Part shown: one piece after another, positions 49,042 to 59,418 of the stretch
Layout of the letters: each line of letters starts with the position of its first letter
How positions within the stretch are numbered: the first letter of the stretch is position 1
From: Phlebopus portentosus
Lineage: Eukaryota > Basidiomycota > Agaricomycetes > Boletales > Boletinellaceae
DNA length: 64,000 nucleotides
NCBI GenBank assembly: GCA_037892935.1
Contig: JAYXKI010000005.1
Coordinates: forward strand, 558,001 to 622,000
Direction of reading: 5' to 3'
Notes under the pieces: generated by a model
What the model was told of the DNA's origin: nothing
What the model saw: only the letters and a program-made list of their open reading frames with translations
The model's database searches: none
Position numbers and translations under genes: made by a program

Positions 49042-49463
49042 TTACTGAGCATGTCGAAAGACTTGCCTAGTATCAGGAGTCGGCTTCCTCGTTGGTGTCG
49101 CCTGCCTTGGCCTTGTTGGTGTCGCCTGATTACTGCGAGACGGACTTGCCGACTGTCCGTGAGATGTCCCATGGCCATTCTGAGGGGAAGATCTTGATCC
49201 TTGTGTCTGCGACGCCGGTGGAGTCGACGCGCGCCCACCGTGTTCCTCTGCAATTGTTTGAAGTCTCTGAGCCACCTGTGCTGCGCCCGGACGCATTGGC
49301 GTGGGCGCTACAATTCCTGGCGTTGGGGTGTACGTCGGGCTGGCCTGTAGTCTTGCGCTGCTGGGTGAGGACTGCCGGCCCTGGCTGGAACGGTGGGCGA
49401 ACCAGGGTATGACGGCGGCTTGTTATCCGGCGAGTTTGATGCAGGTGAATTACGTCGGCTCAT
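49042..49463 (-). pseudogene. Small S/P/T-rich unknown gene with an apparent frame break
   Basis: From an ATG at 49463 the minus strand reads MSRRNSPASNSPDNKPPSYP and stays open to a TAG at 49308-49310. A second frame carries on with ARLQASPTYTPTPGIVAPTP, VAQRLQTIAEEHGG and repeated NQATPTRPRQATPTRKPTP to a stop at 49042. Composition is the same on both sides, suggesting one protein of about 130 residues broken by a one-base change near 49350. No phase-compatible intron was found. It could be a real frameshift, a base error, or two chance ORFs. No family recognised. Confidence 0.4.
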
Positions 49464-50474
49464 GATTTCTGTCGACTTCGAGTGTTCAGCGAGTTACCAG
49501 ATAAAAAGGCTCAGTGAATTCTGCTGGACCTATGCTGAATACGAAGGCCTTTTATACTACATATATTGCAAAAGCTCGTTCTTGCATACACGCCCCGGTA
49601 TGCTGCTTAGCTAGTGTCCCTGCTTCAGACGTGTTCGTTTGTATCCATTACATGCACCCATGGCCTCAGTTCCGACAACGTGCTGGCGCACAAACTGCTC
49701 GTTGACTACTTTCGTAAGGACCAGGATGTTGATTGGCTGATCTTTGCTGTCGTGTCGTCTCATTCGATGCTGAAAATATCTGAATATGAATATTTCACCT
49801 AGAAGAGGCCATTTTGACTATATTTTCCTACTTTGCTGGGTAATTCGTTGTTAAAATATCTGAATATTTCGTCCAGAAACGGGCTTTTTGACTATATCTT
49901 CACACTTTGCCAGGTAAATTTTGATCGCCGGTGAATCAGACTCAGGGCAGGCCCACTTGCCGGTTGGAGAATTGTGGCCCAGGTAATGGTTCCGCCGCTA
50001 AACAGCAATGCTACTCGAAGAGCCCGTCCAGAGGAGAAGCGGTCCGGCTCCGGCTTTACCAAGCTCGCATCCCAAATTCTTGCATGGACTTGAGGATGAA
50101 CTTTGGATAAACCTATCCATCTTGTTGCGGACAGGCTTGTTAATTCTCAGTTACTCGTCTATTTATCGCTCTTAAAGACGGTTCCGTTCGACTTGTTCCC
50201 GAATTCCGTCATTGTCGTCATCATTAAGTTGCAGTCCTCGCCACTTTGCATAGAAAATGAACAAAGTCTCGTTTCCGGTTCCTGCACTAGTATCCGATGT
50301 CCAAAAATCTAAGTCGTCCCCGTGGCCTGCGCATGTCTCAATGGGTAATACAGCATTGAGACTTCATCCTGGGCAAGTAGTTGCCGGTCGTATTCGCTCA
50401 ATCACATTTCTCAGATAAGCAGCATAATATACACGGCGGAACGGCTGAGCGCAGTACACGGTGATTATGATCTT
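49464..50474. other. Spacer containing a short degenerate duplication
   Basis: About 1 kb without a supportable gene, between the 5' side of the small 49-kb gene and the 3' end of the aldo/keto reductase. Confidence 0.5.
49773..49920 (+). repeat. Two diverged ~70-base direct repeats
   Basis: Both units start aaaatatctgaatat, continue through a ttttgactatat core and a tactttgc or cactttgc block, and end in gggtaatt or aggtaaatt. Unit 1 is about 49773-49844 and unit 2 about 49853-49920 (period about 80). Indels separate them. Origin unknown. Confidence 0.75.
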
Positions 50475-51620
50475 TCATTCAAATAACAACTTCTGCAACC
50501 CTTCCATCTTTGGATCGGACAAGAGACGGTCCAAACTGATATTCTCCGCAGTCACCCCGTCCTTCATGTGCGTTGGATTCTTGCTTCCTGCAAGAGGCGT
50601 CACTCCGTTGAACTGCGCCAAGCAAAATATGACTTGTGCAGGCGTGCACTGAAGATTCTGTGCGAACTCGATAACGGTTCTGTGCTTGAGTAAAGAAGGA
50701 CTGCCTGTAAGCGTCCAAAAAGACCTATTAACGGATGATGTCCGTGTGATCAGTGAATGGGCGAGGGAAGTGCAAACAAAGAAAAACGTAACTGGTACAT
50801 CGCACCTCTTTCCTTACAGTATTTGACAACGTCCTTATCCCAGTCGTTCTCCTGATACCAACGATTCTGTACGACTTCAACTTTGTGCTCCGCGTCGAGA
50901 AGCTCGATGGTCGACACCTGGTAGGTGTTGCTTACACCAATCATGTGGACCTTACCCTGCTCCTTCAGCAAGTTCAGCACATTCCACGCAGCAAGAGTAT
51001 CAGCCTGCGTAGATAGTGGGCTGTGCAGAATATAGCTGTCAAGATATGTGGTGTGCAAATTGCGAAGTGAGGTCTGGAAAGATGCACAGACTTGTTCCGA
51101 GACTGAGAGAGAAGGATCGTAGGGGAGAGGTTTGCTGCGATCTTGACCAGTAATCGAAGTGAACCTGAAAGACAGAGTATTGGTCTACGAAGTATCTTTA
51201 ATGAATGGCGAGTTGATGTACTTCGTTTGAAGCCAAAGATCCTCGCGTTTCTTCCCGTGTTTATCATAAAGTTCTTGAAGAGCTTCACCGACAAGATCCT
51301 CCCTGAGATTGCTTTTTGTTTTATTTTTATAAGCACTCCGCATGTGGAAAGTGGGCAGTAACCGGACCTATAATGTTTTGGCTGGCATGCTGGTCAACCC
51401 ATTAGCCACAGATTCTAGTAGAGCGAAAGCTTCAGGAGGAAGATTTGCTTGCCTGTGTCAATGGCAGTGAAACCCTGAAGCACAGCAGTAACTACGAGAT
51501 CTTTTGTCGCTTCCTTCTTCCTTGAGACGCTTCTCAGCAAACATGCCTTCTCGACTCCAAAGGCATGAAAGGAGCAAACCAAGCGGTACCGTAGATTATT
51601 TTAGGAAGATTTTTTGCCAT
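50475..51620 (-). CDS. Aldo/keto reductase
   Basis: NAD(P)H-dependent oxidoreductase of the AKR superfamily. The model is complement(50475..50724, 50793..51164, 51222..51302, 51368..51389, 51453..51520, 51580..51620), 277 residues, six exons including one of 22 bases. It starts MAKNLPKIIYGTAWKKEATK. The family active-site stretch reads FTAIDTACQPKHYREDLVGE, with Asp kept and a Tyr shifted relative to the textbook motif, then DLWLQTKFTS (catalytic Lys) and SYILHSPLS (His). Cofactor-side motifs VHMIGVSNTY, VVQNRWYQEN and VTPLAGSKNPTHMKD follow. Length is at the short end for AKRs but complete. Intron 2 (51390-51452) begins GC. Substrate not predictable; fungal relatives include xylose- and aldehyde-reductase-like enzymes. 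Confidence 0.9.
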
Positions 51621-52443
51621 CTCTTCCTCACTTATATCGAGCTGTTATGATGGAATACTTGGTCAATAGCACTATGTGCTAAGAGTAATTCGGGCTACAT
51701 GCATTCAGACGTCATGCCGATCGGCCATTCAAATCGCGCTCATTTACTCGGACACGCGTCACGTGTAGTTTATTTCTCGTTCTCGACTTGTACTCTTACC
51801 TTCATCGACCCAGCCTCCATTCTCGTAAACTCAGCTTTCTTAATTTGCTTAGCAACAGTTCTGGTTGTTTGAGACAACGACGTGACTTTCTTGCGGGAAA
51901 AAAACCGCTCCTCTGTTTCGGAACACCAAAGCTAAAGATCTTGGCTATGCCTCATGCGAGGACATTATCCACCGTTTCCCGGTTTGGTAGGATGGCCGAC
52001 AGGCAGCATTTATCTTCGATCCTGTTCGGATGGCGATGTAAGGCTCTCGACCTTGTGAAGACTGTAGTATGTCGATCAGCTTCGAGAATCAAAGTGCGCA
52101 TCTGCCTCTCATTCTCTGCCTAGAATAAATTTGTTTGAACTTCCTTATTCTATGTGATGTGGAATATTGTAGACACTCAGGTATCAGAATTTATTTGCTT
52201 TGTTATATTCTCACCTAATCTGCTAACTACACTCTAGGCGTCGAATACCTCGAGCGCATTTGAACTCGTATCCATGAAATGCATTTCTCGTCAACCCCAA
52301 GCACTTTCTCGACCTCATCCTTTCCGGAAGAAGGTACACCGACGTTGTATATATCAGGATATGTTTCTCTAGCGATGATCCTTTGTTCTAGAGGCTCTTC
52401 CTTCGGTCCTGTCATGAGCTCCGTCATAAGTAGGACGTGAATG
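51621..52443. other. Spacer with one doubtful ORF
   Basis: The upstream region of the reductase, plus an ORF at 52227-52427 (minus, 66 codons, MTELMTGPKEEPLEQRIIAR) just downstream of the proline-rich gene. It is charged and protein-like but has no family and cannot be spliced to its neighbour, so it is not called. Confidence 0.4.
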
Positions 52444-52713
52444 CTAGTTTGACTTGTTCGGCGGCTCTGGTAAAGGTCTTGGTGTGTTTGGTGCAGGGTT
52501 CGGTGTGTTTGGCAAGGGCCTTGATGGATTTGGCTCTGGTTCTGGCTCCGGAGGAACTGGCAACGGTCTCACAGGTGGGTTCGGCAACGGCCTAGGAGGA
52601 TTCGGATCTGGAATCGGAGGAACTGGCAGCGGTCTCACAGATGGCCTAGGAGGATCTGGTGCTGGATTCGTAGGGACTGGCAAGGGCCTTCGTGGACGCT
52701 TGGAGTTGCTCAT
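52444..52713 (-). CDS. Small proline-rich repeat protein (89 residues)
   Basis: Single exon from ATG 52713, beginning MSNSKRPRRPLPVPTNPAPD. It is made of imperfect repeats of R-P-L-P-V/N-P-P with alternating PEPEPEPNPS and NPAPNTP spacers, ending EPPNKSN. About 45 percent of residues are Pro. No signal peptide. A TATA-like CATAAAAGC on the minus strand (52796-52804) lies 83 bases upstream of the ATG, which supports real expression. The repeat could bind SH3 or WW domains, but nothing shows this directly. Confidence 0.55.
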   Translation of the reverse strand: MSNSKRPRRPLPVPTNPAPDPPRPSVRPLPVPPIPDPNPPRPLPNPPVRPLPVPPEPEPEPNPSRPLPNTPNPAPNTPRPLPEPPNKSN

Positions 52714-53894
52714 GTTGCTTGTTAGCTCCAGTAGTTCAGAAAGCGGCTACTCAGATGCGAACTGTAGATGTTCTAAGTCCTACCGTCGATGACCTGCTTT
52801 TATGCTGAAGGTTTGCATTCTGGTTGCAACATTTCTCCTGTTGAGAAGATTTACTTAGTTGGGGTTCTTTCCGACAGCATATCTCTACTTAGGTGAGACT
52901 CAAGTATGGTGCAGAATCTCAAGTACGACAATCCACAAGCATATTAGCCAGTTTGCTTCAAGTCTGGAGTTGGAGATACTATGATGATGAAGACCAGTGA
53001 GAATCTAGACTCATAATGCAGTCCTTGAACTCAGAACTTCCTTTCAGTTAGCAGTATGAACTCAACTACACGACCTAGTGCACAGCAAAGTGGCGAGATT
53101 GCCGGTCCGTTGTGATCTCAACTGACTAGCCCAACCAGCAAAGCTCTCAATCAGAGCTCTACCTGTTGGCTTCGGCCTCGTGGCCATCAACGATAGTCTC
53201 AGGTACAATATTTACTTCTCTCGGTTTGTCGGAAATCTCGGACTTGAATGAAGACTCAAGAGTCTCTAACCTAGGTTACCATAATCAGCACTCGTTAAAC
53301 TGCAGACTTTCAAGCTCCGGATGACCAGTCAGCCTCATTCGTCTCTTTCACTTCAACTATCGTGTCCACGCCTGGTTCCTTGTCAAGCCGCCATTCCCAC
53401 TCGTTGCTTCGTCTTCACGCACGTATTTCTCTGGAGTTTATTCGACACTTTTAGTCTAGCGCTGTACCAAGCTGATTAAACTGGACAATTCCTCATTTAC
53501 TCATACTCTTAATTTCTAGGGGAAAAGGCGTACAGGATTCTGGTCTAAGCTTCGGGCCTCTCTTTCAAGTATTTCCTGCGTATAAACTGCAAGGCCCACC
53601 TTAGAGGCGAAACGCAGTAGTCACTGGACGTAGCCAGCCTAGATTCCTCTCGGACACCTGCATCAACCATCTATTCTCAACAGTTTTGTCGTTTTGCTGT
53701 TTTCGCTTGTCAAAACTCTCCCATAAAGCTCTCAGCTATCTGTACTTCCTTTTCTTGACTCATTCCTTTCTTCAGTCGCCCTTCATTATCCACGTAACTA
53801 TTCGCGGACCTCTGTGCCAGTCAGCTCTAAGCATCTTCTGCTTCTGGCCCGCTCGATCCCACCGAAATCAGAACTATCTCTATACCCCAGCTCC
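52714..53894. other. Spacer, no gene seen
   Basis: About 1.2 kb upstream of both the minus-strand proline-rich gene and the plus-strand gene at 53895. Holds the TATA-like site at 52796-52804; otherwise featureless. Confidence 0.5.
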
Positions 53895-54635
53895 ATGCAT
53901 CCGGTGGCGAACAACCTCTACTATCACTTAGACGCTTATACGATGCTTCAATCTCTACCCGGCCTGTGTGTTCCTCTCTCTTTGCTTCTCGGTACCGCTG
54001 TCCTAGCGAAGGCAACTATTCCGGCCCAGGATAATACCTCGAGCTGCTCTTGCAAGCGCAGACGCCGTGAAGACTCGGACACAAACTCTGAGGATGAGTC
54101 TGCCAATCAGTCTCGCAAGAAGGCACGACTGGCCGAGTCTTCATCTCTGGACGAGGTGGAGTTGTTTCTGTGCGATACAACGCTAGTCGACAAGGAGCAC
54201 GATGACGGAGCGGAAAGAATTTCTAAACCTGTCAGTGGCTCTCTTATTATCCCGTCGTCAATCACACCTTCGAAGTCGGCCAATCCCCGTCTGGACGTCA
54301 GGGTCGACACTGAAAGTCTCCATAAAAAGAAGCTCGGCGGACCTACGAACTCTCGTTCCGTCACTCTCTCCTCCATCTCCCCTTACCATCATGCAAAGCA
54401 TGTACATGAAGTCTCCTACGATCCATTCGATGCACGCCACGAATGGGAGCTTCGCTGGTTCGTCTGCGCGCATCACGCAGCCTTCACAGCTGCAACTGCC
54501 ATGAGCCTCCGGCGCGAGATTCGTCGCCGTAAGACGCTCTGTAGGATGTGGAGAGACATCAGGAAGGAGAATATCGCGCTCAAAGAGGACGTCAAGGAAT
54601 TGACCTTTGAGCTTCATGGATTCGTCGAGGTGTAA
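53895..54635 (+). CDS. Unknown basic/acidic nuclear-looking protein (246 residues)
   Basis: Single exon. The ATG at 53895 starts MHPVANNLYYHLDAYTMLQS, followed by a hydrophobic LCVPLSLLLGTAVLAKA (one possible membrane or signal-anchor segment), then CSCKRRRREDSDTNSEDES and SRKKARLAES (two NLS-like patches). The C-terminal 65 residues form a long amphipathic helix (EWELRWFVCAHHAAFTAATA, LRREIRRRKTLCRMWRDI, LKEDVKELTFELHGFVEV). No family recognised. An in-frame GTG-led extension exists upstream but is not needed. Confidence 0.6.
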   Translation: MHPVANNLYYHLDAYTMLQSLPGLCVPLSLLLGTAVLAKATIPAQDNTSSCSCKRRRREDSDTNSEDESANQSRKKARLAESSSLDEVELFLCDTTLVDKEHDDGAERISKPVSGSLIIPSSITPSKSANPRLDVRVDTESLHKKKLGGPTNSRSVTLSSISPYHHAKHVHEVSYDPFDARHEWELRWFVCAHHAAFTAATAMSLRREIRRRKTLCRMWRDIRKENIALKEDVKELTFELHGFVEV

Positions 54636-55228
54636 GGTGTCGCTACCGTTAACGCTGCTGTCACTGCTTGATTCGTCCGGGTTGTTTATTCTGCGAGAAC
54701 CTGTCCGTGGTAAATGCTACTTGCTTCAATTTCTGTGTTCTCAAGTTCTAAATTGTTCGTTAAGAATGCTATCTGTATTCGTATCTACAGTACGTACTTG
54801 TTATGTTCGTGTTCATACCTGAAACTATGCTACTTTTTTTAGAAGAAAGGAATAACTATACACCCCGCGTCATAGCGTATGCAAAGCAAGATTATTGATA
54901 TGCAAGTGAAGATGATCTTCTTCAAAGCAAGAGGGTGAAAACACAGAAATAAGGAATAAAAAGCGCTGGAGATTCACGAGCAAGACATAACTGATAACAA
55001 GGAAAAAATCAGGCTGGTTTGCTAGGATAAACACAATCGTTTGAACAGCTAAGACAAGCAATGAAATGCCCACCAATAAATCAACATAAGCGGACCACGA
55101 AATAAGCGCAGAAGAAGACGGAAAGGCATAAGCAATGGCGCACAATGACTCGTGTAGTGCGCACTCGTAAAGCGTAGATAAAAATCCGGATGTGACGGGA
55201 AAAGGCAGTGGCAAAACAAATCGGTGTT
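54636..55228. other. Convergent 3' spacer
   Basis: 593 bases between converging genes; no coding signal is supportable. Confidence 0.5.
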
Positions 55229-58200
55229 TTAATTTTGAAGCAAAGGCAGAGATTGCGACTTCCGGGTCGCATCATCAGCAACCACCGACGGGGTGAGAGC
55301 AGAAGCTGATTCCGTCAAAAGTCTGATATCTTCCCTGGCCTCCTCAATAAGACTCGCGTGGCGCGCATGCGAGGCGGTCAGTGAATCAAGCTTAGATTTT
55401 AGCGAGGCTAACGAGGCGATGAGGTCCTGTTGTTGAATGGGTCGAGGATCCGGCTGGGGATTCGAATGAAGAATGAGCTCGTCGTGTGCCGTTGCTGCTG
55501 AAGAAAGCACTACGGCTGGTGTAGGAACAGGGAAGGCAAGAGAAGCAAGAGGAATGTGAGCGCCAGTTGGGCTGGAACCTGTGAGTGATGTAGGCGTTGG
55601 AATTGATGCTGCGGTACTTGCGTGAATGGCTTGAGACAAAGAAGAGGCTGAATGCTGAATATCAGTGCTAACTGACAGACGAGCCTCTGGTCCGGCCCGA
55701 TGTGGTGATTCTCGTTCAACTTCCATCAACGCTTCCGTTTCCCGCTCTGAAGTGCTCTGTTTTTCCATCTGAACATCTGAGCTTCGATTACGAGCCCCGG
55801 AGGGTGCTCGTCCGGCGTCTGGCTCAGTAGATCTGAGCGTGCTCTGCGAATCAATATCCACATCTGCTCCGCCGCTGCTGCCCTGCTCGGGCGAAGGAAC
55901 GCCTTCGATACCAGTATTATCCATGTTCCAATCTGTCGTCGAGCTTCGTGGGCTAGCAAGAGAAGCGAACGTCGGCCTTCTACTCTGACTTCTCAACAAG
56001 AATCCATGGTTATCTGGAGGTTCTGAGGTCGCGCGTATGTTGACAGAAGCTTGAAGCATAGATTCGGCTGCAACTCCGGTTTCCGATTCGCGAGTCGCTC
56101 GGGCTGAAGCACTCCTCCTTCGGCGCTTCCGTGGGGGCATACGAATGTTCGCATCAGCATCCGAAACATATTCACCGTCGCTGCCATCCTCACTTGCACT
56201 GTCTTCGTTCTCACCTTCGTCTGAATCGTTGATGTTACTGATTTGTTGCTGTCGTCCTTTTTCCATCCTCATTCTTGCATTACGCAGTTTTTGAAGGACA
56301 CCCGAACTTCTGCCTCCTCTCGTCCTCTTAGTCCCTATTTCTACACTCCTCCTTTCCGAGATCAGCTTCGCAGCAACGCGTCCCCTTGGAGTGGGTTTCG
56401 GCCTCGTTACTTCCTTTCCCTTCCCTTTCGACATTTTTAATGTTGTTGTTGCTGTTGCTGCAGTCGTTGCAGCCGAAGAAGCCGGCCTTCCGGGTTTTCT
56501 TGCATACGTACATCTTCCTCTCTTCACTCTCTTGCACCTTCTGCATACACCCTCGCCGCCCCGCTTCCCGAAACAGCTAAATCCGCGCACTGCACATTCT
56601 GAACAGGCCGGAACGTGCTCCTCGTCACCAGGTGCGCGGTCTGTCATCCGTTGAAGTTTAATCGTATGGAAATCACCGGAACTACCCTGAATAGACGAAG
56701 CTGATCCTGGGGCGGGGTTTGGGTTGAGTTGACGCGTACGAATGGTTATACTGGACGTGAGAATCTGCGATCGGTTCGGTTTCGGTTCGGCAGCAGCTGT
56801 CGACGTCGCTACAGGCTCGGGTTCAGGCTGAGGTTCAGTAACTTGTCCAGGCGCCGCGGGACGCCATTTCCACTACAAATCCATACATTAATATGATCCT
56901 CGATCATAAAAGACGTCCTATATGATCTATCTTACCGATACCCGAGGCACTTCAATATAAGGTACTAACCTGCCCCGACTCCTTGCAGATGGTCGCGAAG
57001 GGCCGGGTTTGTTGACTGCGCGTCGCACCTCAGGACGCGAGTTAGTCGCCTCAACAGTCGTGGCGCGACTCTCGGGTGCAGCAGTAGGCTCAAGAGAATG
57101 TCGAATTGCCGGCTGCAGATTCCTAGTAGCATCAATCCGCTCTTTTTGACGAACAGACGCCCTTGCACCAGAACCGTAGGCATTAGCCGGGGTATTGAGC
57201 ATCGCTTCGGCGAAATCGATAAGCTCAAAGTGCGCCGACTTGAGCAATCTAAGAGTACTCTGTACCCAGAGAATTTCAGGCGTTTCGGATATCCCGTGGT
57301 GGGAGGAGTCAAATATTGCAAGGATTTTACGACCGTCTACCTGAAAGATATGATTAAAGTACACTCAGTATACTTTACTCTGGGACGTTGTTCGGTTTTC
57401 ACATAAACGACATACCTCACATCTCCTAGCTCTAACCGTCCATTCTTTCAATCGCGTCTCGTTCGCATCCTGAGCATTGATGTCATGGGCCTCAAGAATC
57501 AACACATCCGCCTCCTCGCATACTTTATCCAGTTCATCGTAGAGACGTGTGATGTCCGCAGGCATGGAGCCATCTCTATACGACTGCGGGATCCATGGGC
57601 GTTCGGATTCAGAGCGTCGAAGACTCACACTACTCTCAAGTTCCGGCACAGGAGTCAAAGAAGGAGGAGGGGGAGCACAAGATTCTGGAGTTGTAGAAGC
57701 TATTGCTAAATGTTGTATTCGCTGTACGGTAGGACTAGAGGAAATAGAAGGAAGACGCCGGGGTTGCATGCGCGTCCTACTCATGTTCGGAGTGTTAGCT
57801 TCCTTATTTCCCTCCCTCACCAATTGCTCGAAATCCTCCAAAGTGAACCTCCTTGGAGAAATCGAAGACTTGGGAGTAAGCGGAAGAGGTGACCCCGAAG
57901 ACTGTGTGCCGGTTCTTGCGCAGGAATCGAGGGAAGGCGTCCTATCCACGGGCCTAGTCGGCGTAACACCGTGATCGATTTTCGGGGAGGTGGAAGAGGA
58001 TGCGCCACTGGCTGCGCGGATCCGGCTATGTTGGACCGCTGCGGAGCCCGCTGCGCTCCCGTATTGATTCTGAACGCGTCTTTTGTCTCGATCGATCGCT
58101 TCATTTCCGTCGGTCGGAGCTGCTTGCTCGATCATCATCTTTCCGAGCGACCGTCCAGCCATAAAGCCCTCCTCGAGTTGCTTGTCCAGATCCTTGGGCC

Positions 58201-58642
58201 ATTTCTCGTAAAACCCCGGCACTTCATCTGTGAACGCGAACTTCCACGCGTCGCGCACGAACGCGTCGATATCCAAAAAAGAAGCAGGCACGTCGGGCGA
58301 CGCAAGTCTCGAATTGATCGACTTGAACTTGCGCTGCGTTCATAGTAACAGTCATAGTTACAGCAGTCATAGAAGCGCTCGTCAGTAAGAATGTGACTTT
58401 TCAGAGAAATTTGATAAAATGTGAAAACTCACAAGGAGCTTGTTGATATTTATACACCACTCATACCGACTCGTCCTCTGACTAATCCCCGTGCTCTTTG
58501 TGAAGTCTGGAGGGTTCATCACCTTCGCAACCAGCTCAACAAGCGCGCGTTTGTATGCCTCCTGGACGTCTTCGACGCCTTCCGATCCATGCGCACCATG
58601 ATTATTGTCTGAAGTAGAAGAAGAATAATTGTCGTTTTGCAT
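55229..58642 (-). CDS. Large unknown protein with a six-cysteine cluster and C-terminal coiled coil
   Basis: The model is complement(55229..56872, 56936..57340, 57416..58333, 58433..58642), 1058 residues, all introns phase 0. The N-terminal region (about 1-160) has a conserved-looking fold: EDVQEAYKRALVELVAKV, then DIDAFVRDAWKFAFTDEVPG and DLDKQLEEGFMAGRSLGKMM. A Ser/Pro linker follows, then ITRLYDELDKVCEEADVLIL and CEVDGRKILAIFDSSH. At about 601-634 is a cluster CSECAVRGFSC...VCRRCKRVKRGRC followed by ARKPGRP, resembling a Zn2Cys6 domain but with wider middle spacing. Acidic and basic low-complexity sequence follows, and a coiled coil (LIASLASLKSKLDSLTASHA) closes the protein. I do not recognise it beyond similar uncharacterised agaricomycete proteins. 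DNA binding is inference. Confidence 0.75.
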
Positions 58643-59418
58643 CGACTTTCTAGATAATCGAATCAAGATAAACAACCTAGAATGACTGTTTCAGCAAACG
58701 ACACGATCCTAGGACGATAAGCCCCTCCGCAGCAAACATGGGCTAGGTCGTGTCGCAAGCGCCTTTGTCTGAGTGGTGTATAAGGTTCAAGAAGAAACAG
58801 TAGCGTAACGAAGAAGTTGATAGCAATGAAAAAGAAATGGATTCCGATTGGATTGCGTTGTTGGGCGAGTCGTTCGCCTTGTCTCTATGTGCGAACGACC
58901 TGTGATGATGGTCAAATGCCAAATGGCATACGCGTAATCCTGGTCCCTAAGTAAGTCACTGACTCGTATTAGGTACCAGCATCTTGGCCTGAGAGCTGTG
59001 TAAAAATGCGGACCTACTCCTACTACTGCGCCAATCACCGTCGATCTCCACGTTTTCCTAAGTTCGGCAATTCATTCTTTTGGTCATCACGGAAACAAAT
59101 CATGTTCTATCGTCTACTAAACGTAGATTATGTACAAATAACTACTCGTAAAACAATTATTGAAGTATGTGCAAGCAAGGTATATATAGCAAAGGATCAA
59201 AGAATGTAGGGAACGAGGAAGTATGAGTACGTTTGGTTGCAACTAAGGTTGATATATGTACCGACTAAACTCAATTTCATATTCTACGATTGAAGGACAA
59301 AGATGATATAATATCGCTATTCCTCGTTTCAATTCATGAGAAATCCACCCAAGGAAAAAAAAAAAAAGATAGAACAAGATTTGATTAGAAAAAAAGATTG
59401 CTTCACTTTGCTTCTTCC
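58643..59418. other. Spacer, no gene seen
   Basis: 776 bases upstream of the six-cysteine gene and downstream of the 59419 gene. A run of A at about 59348-59370 is the only feature. Confidence 0.5.

Noticed and set aside
53030..53110. Minus-strand segment resembling a tRNA (D-arm-like and T-loop-like words)
   Set aside because: The ends cannot form a seven-base acceptor stem and no consistent anticodon arm was found.
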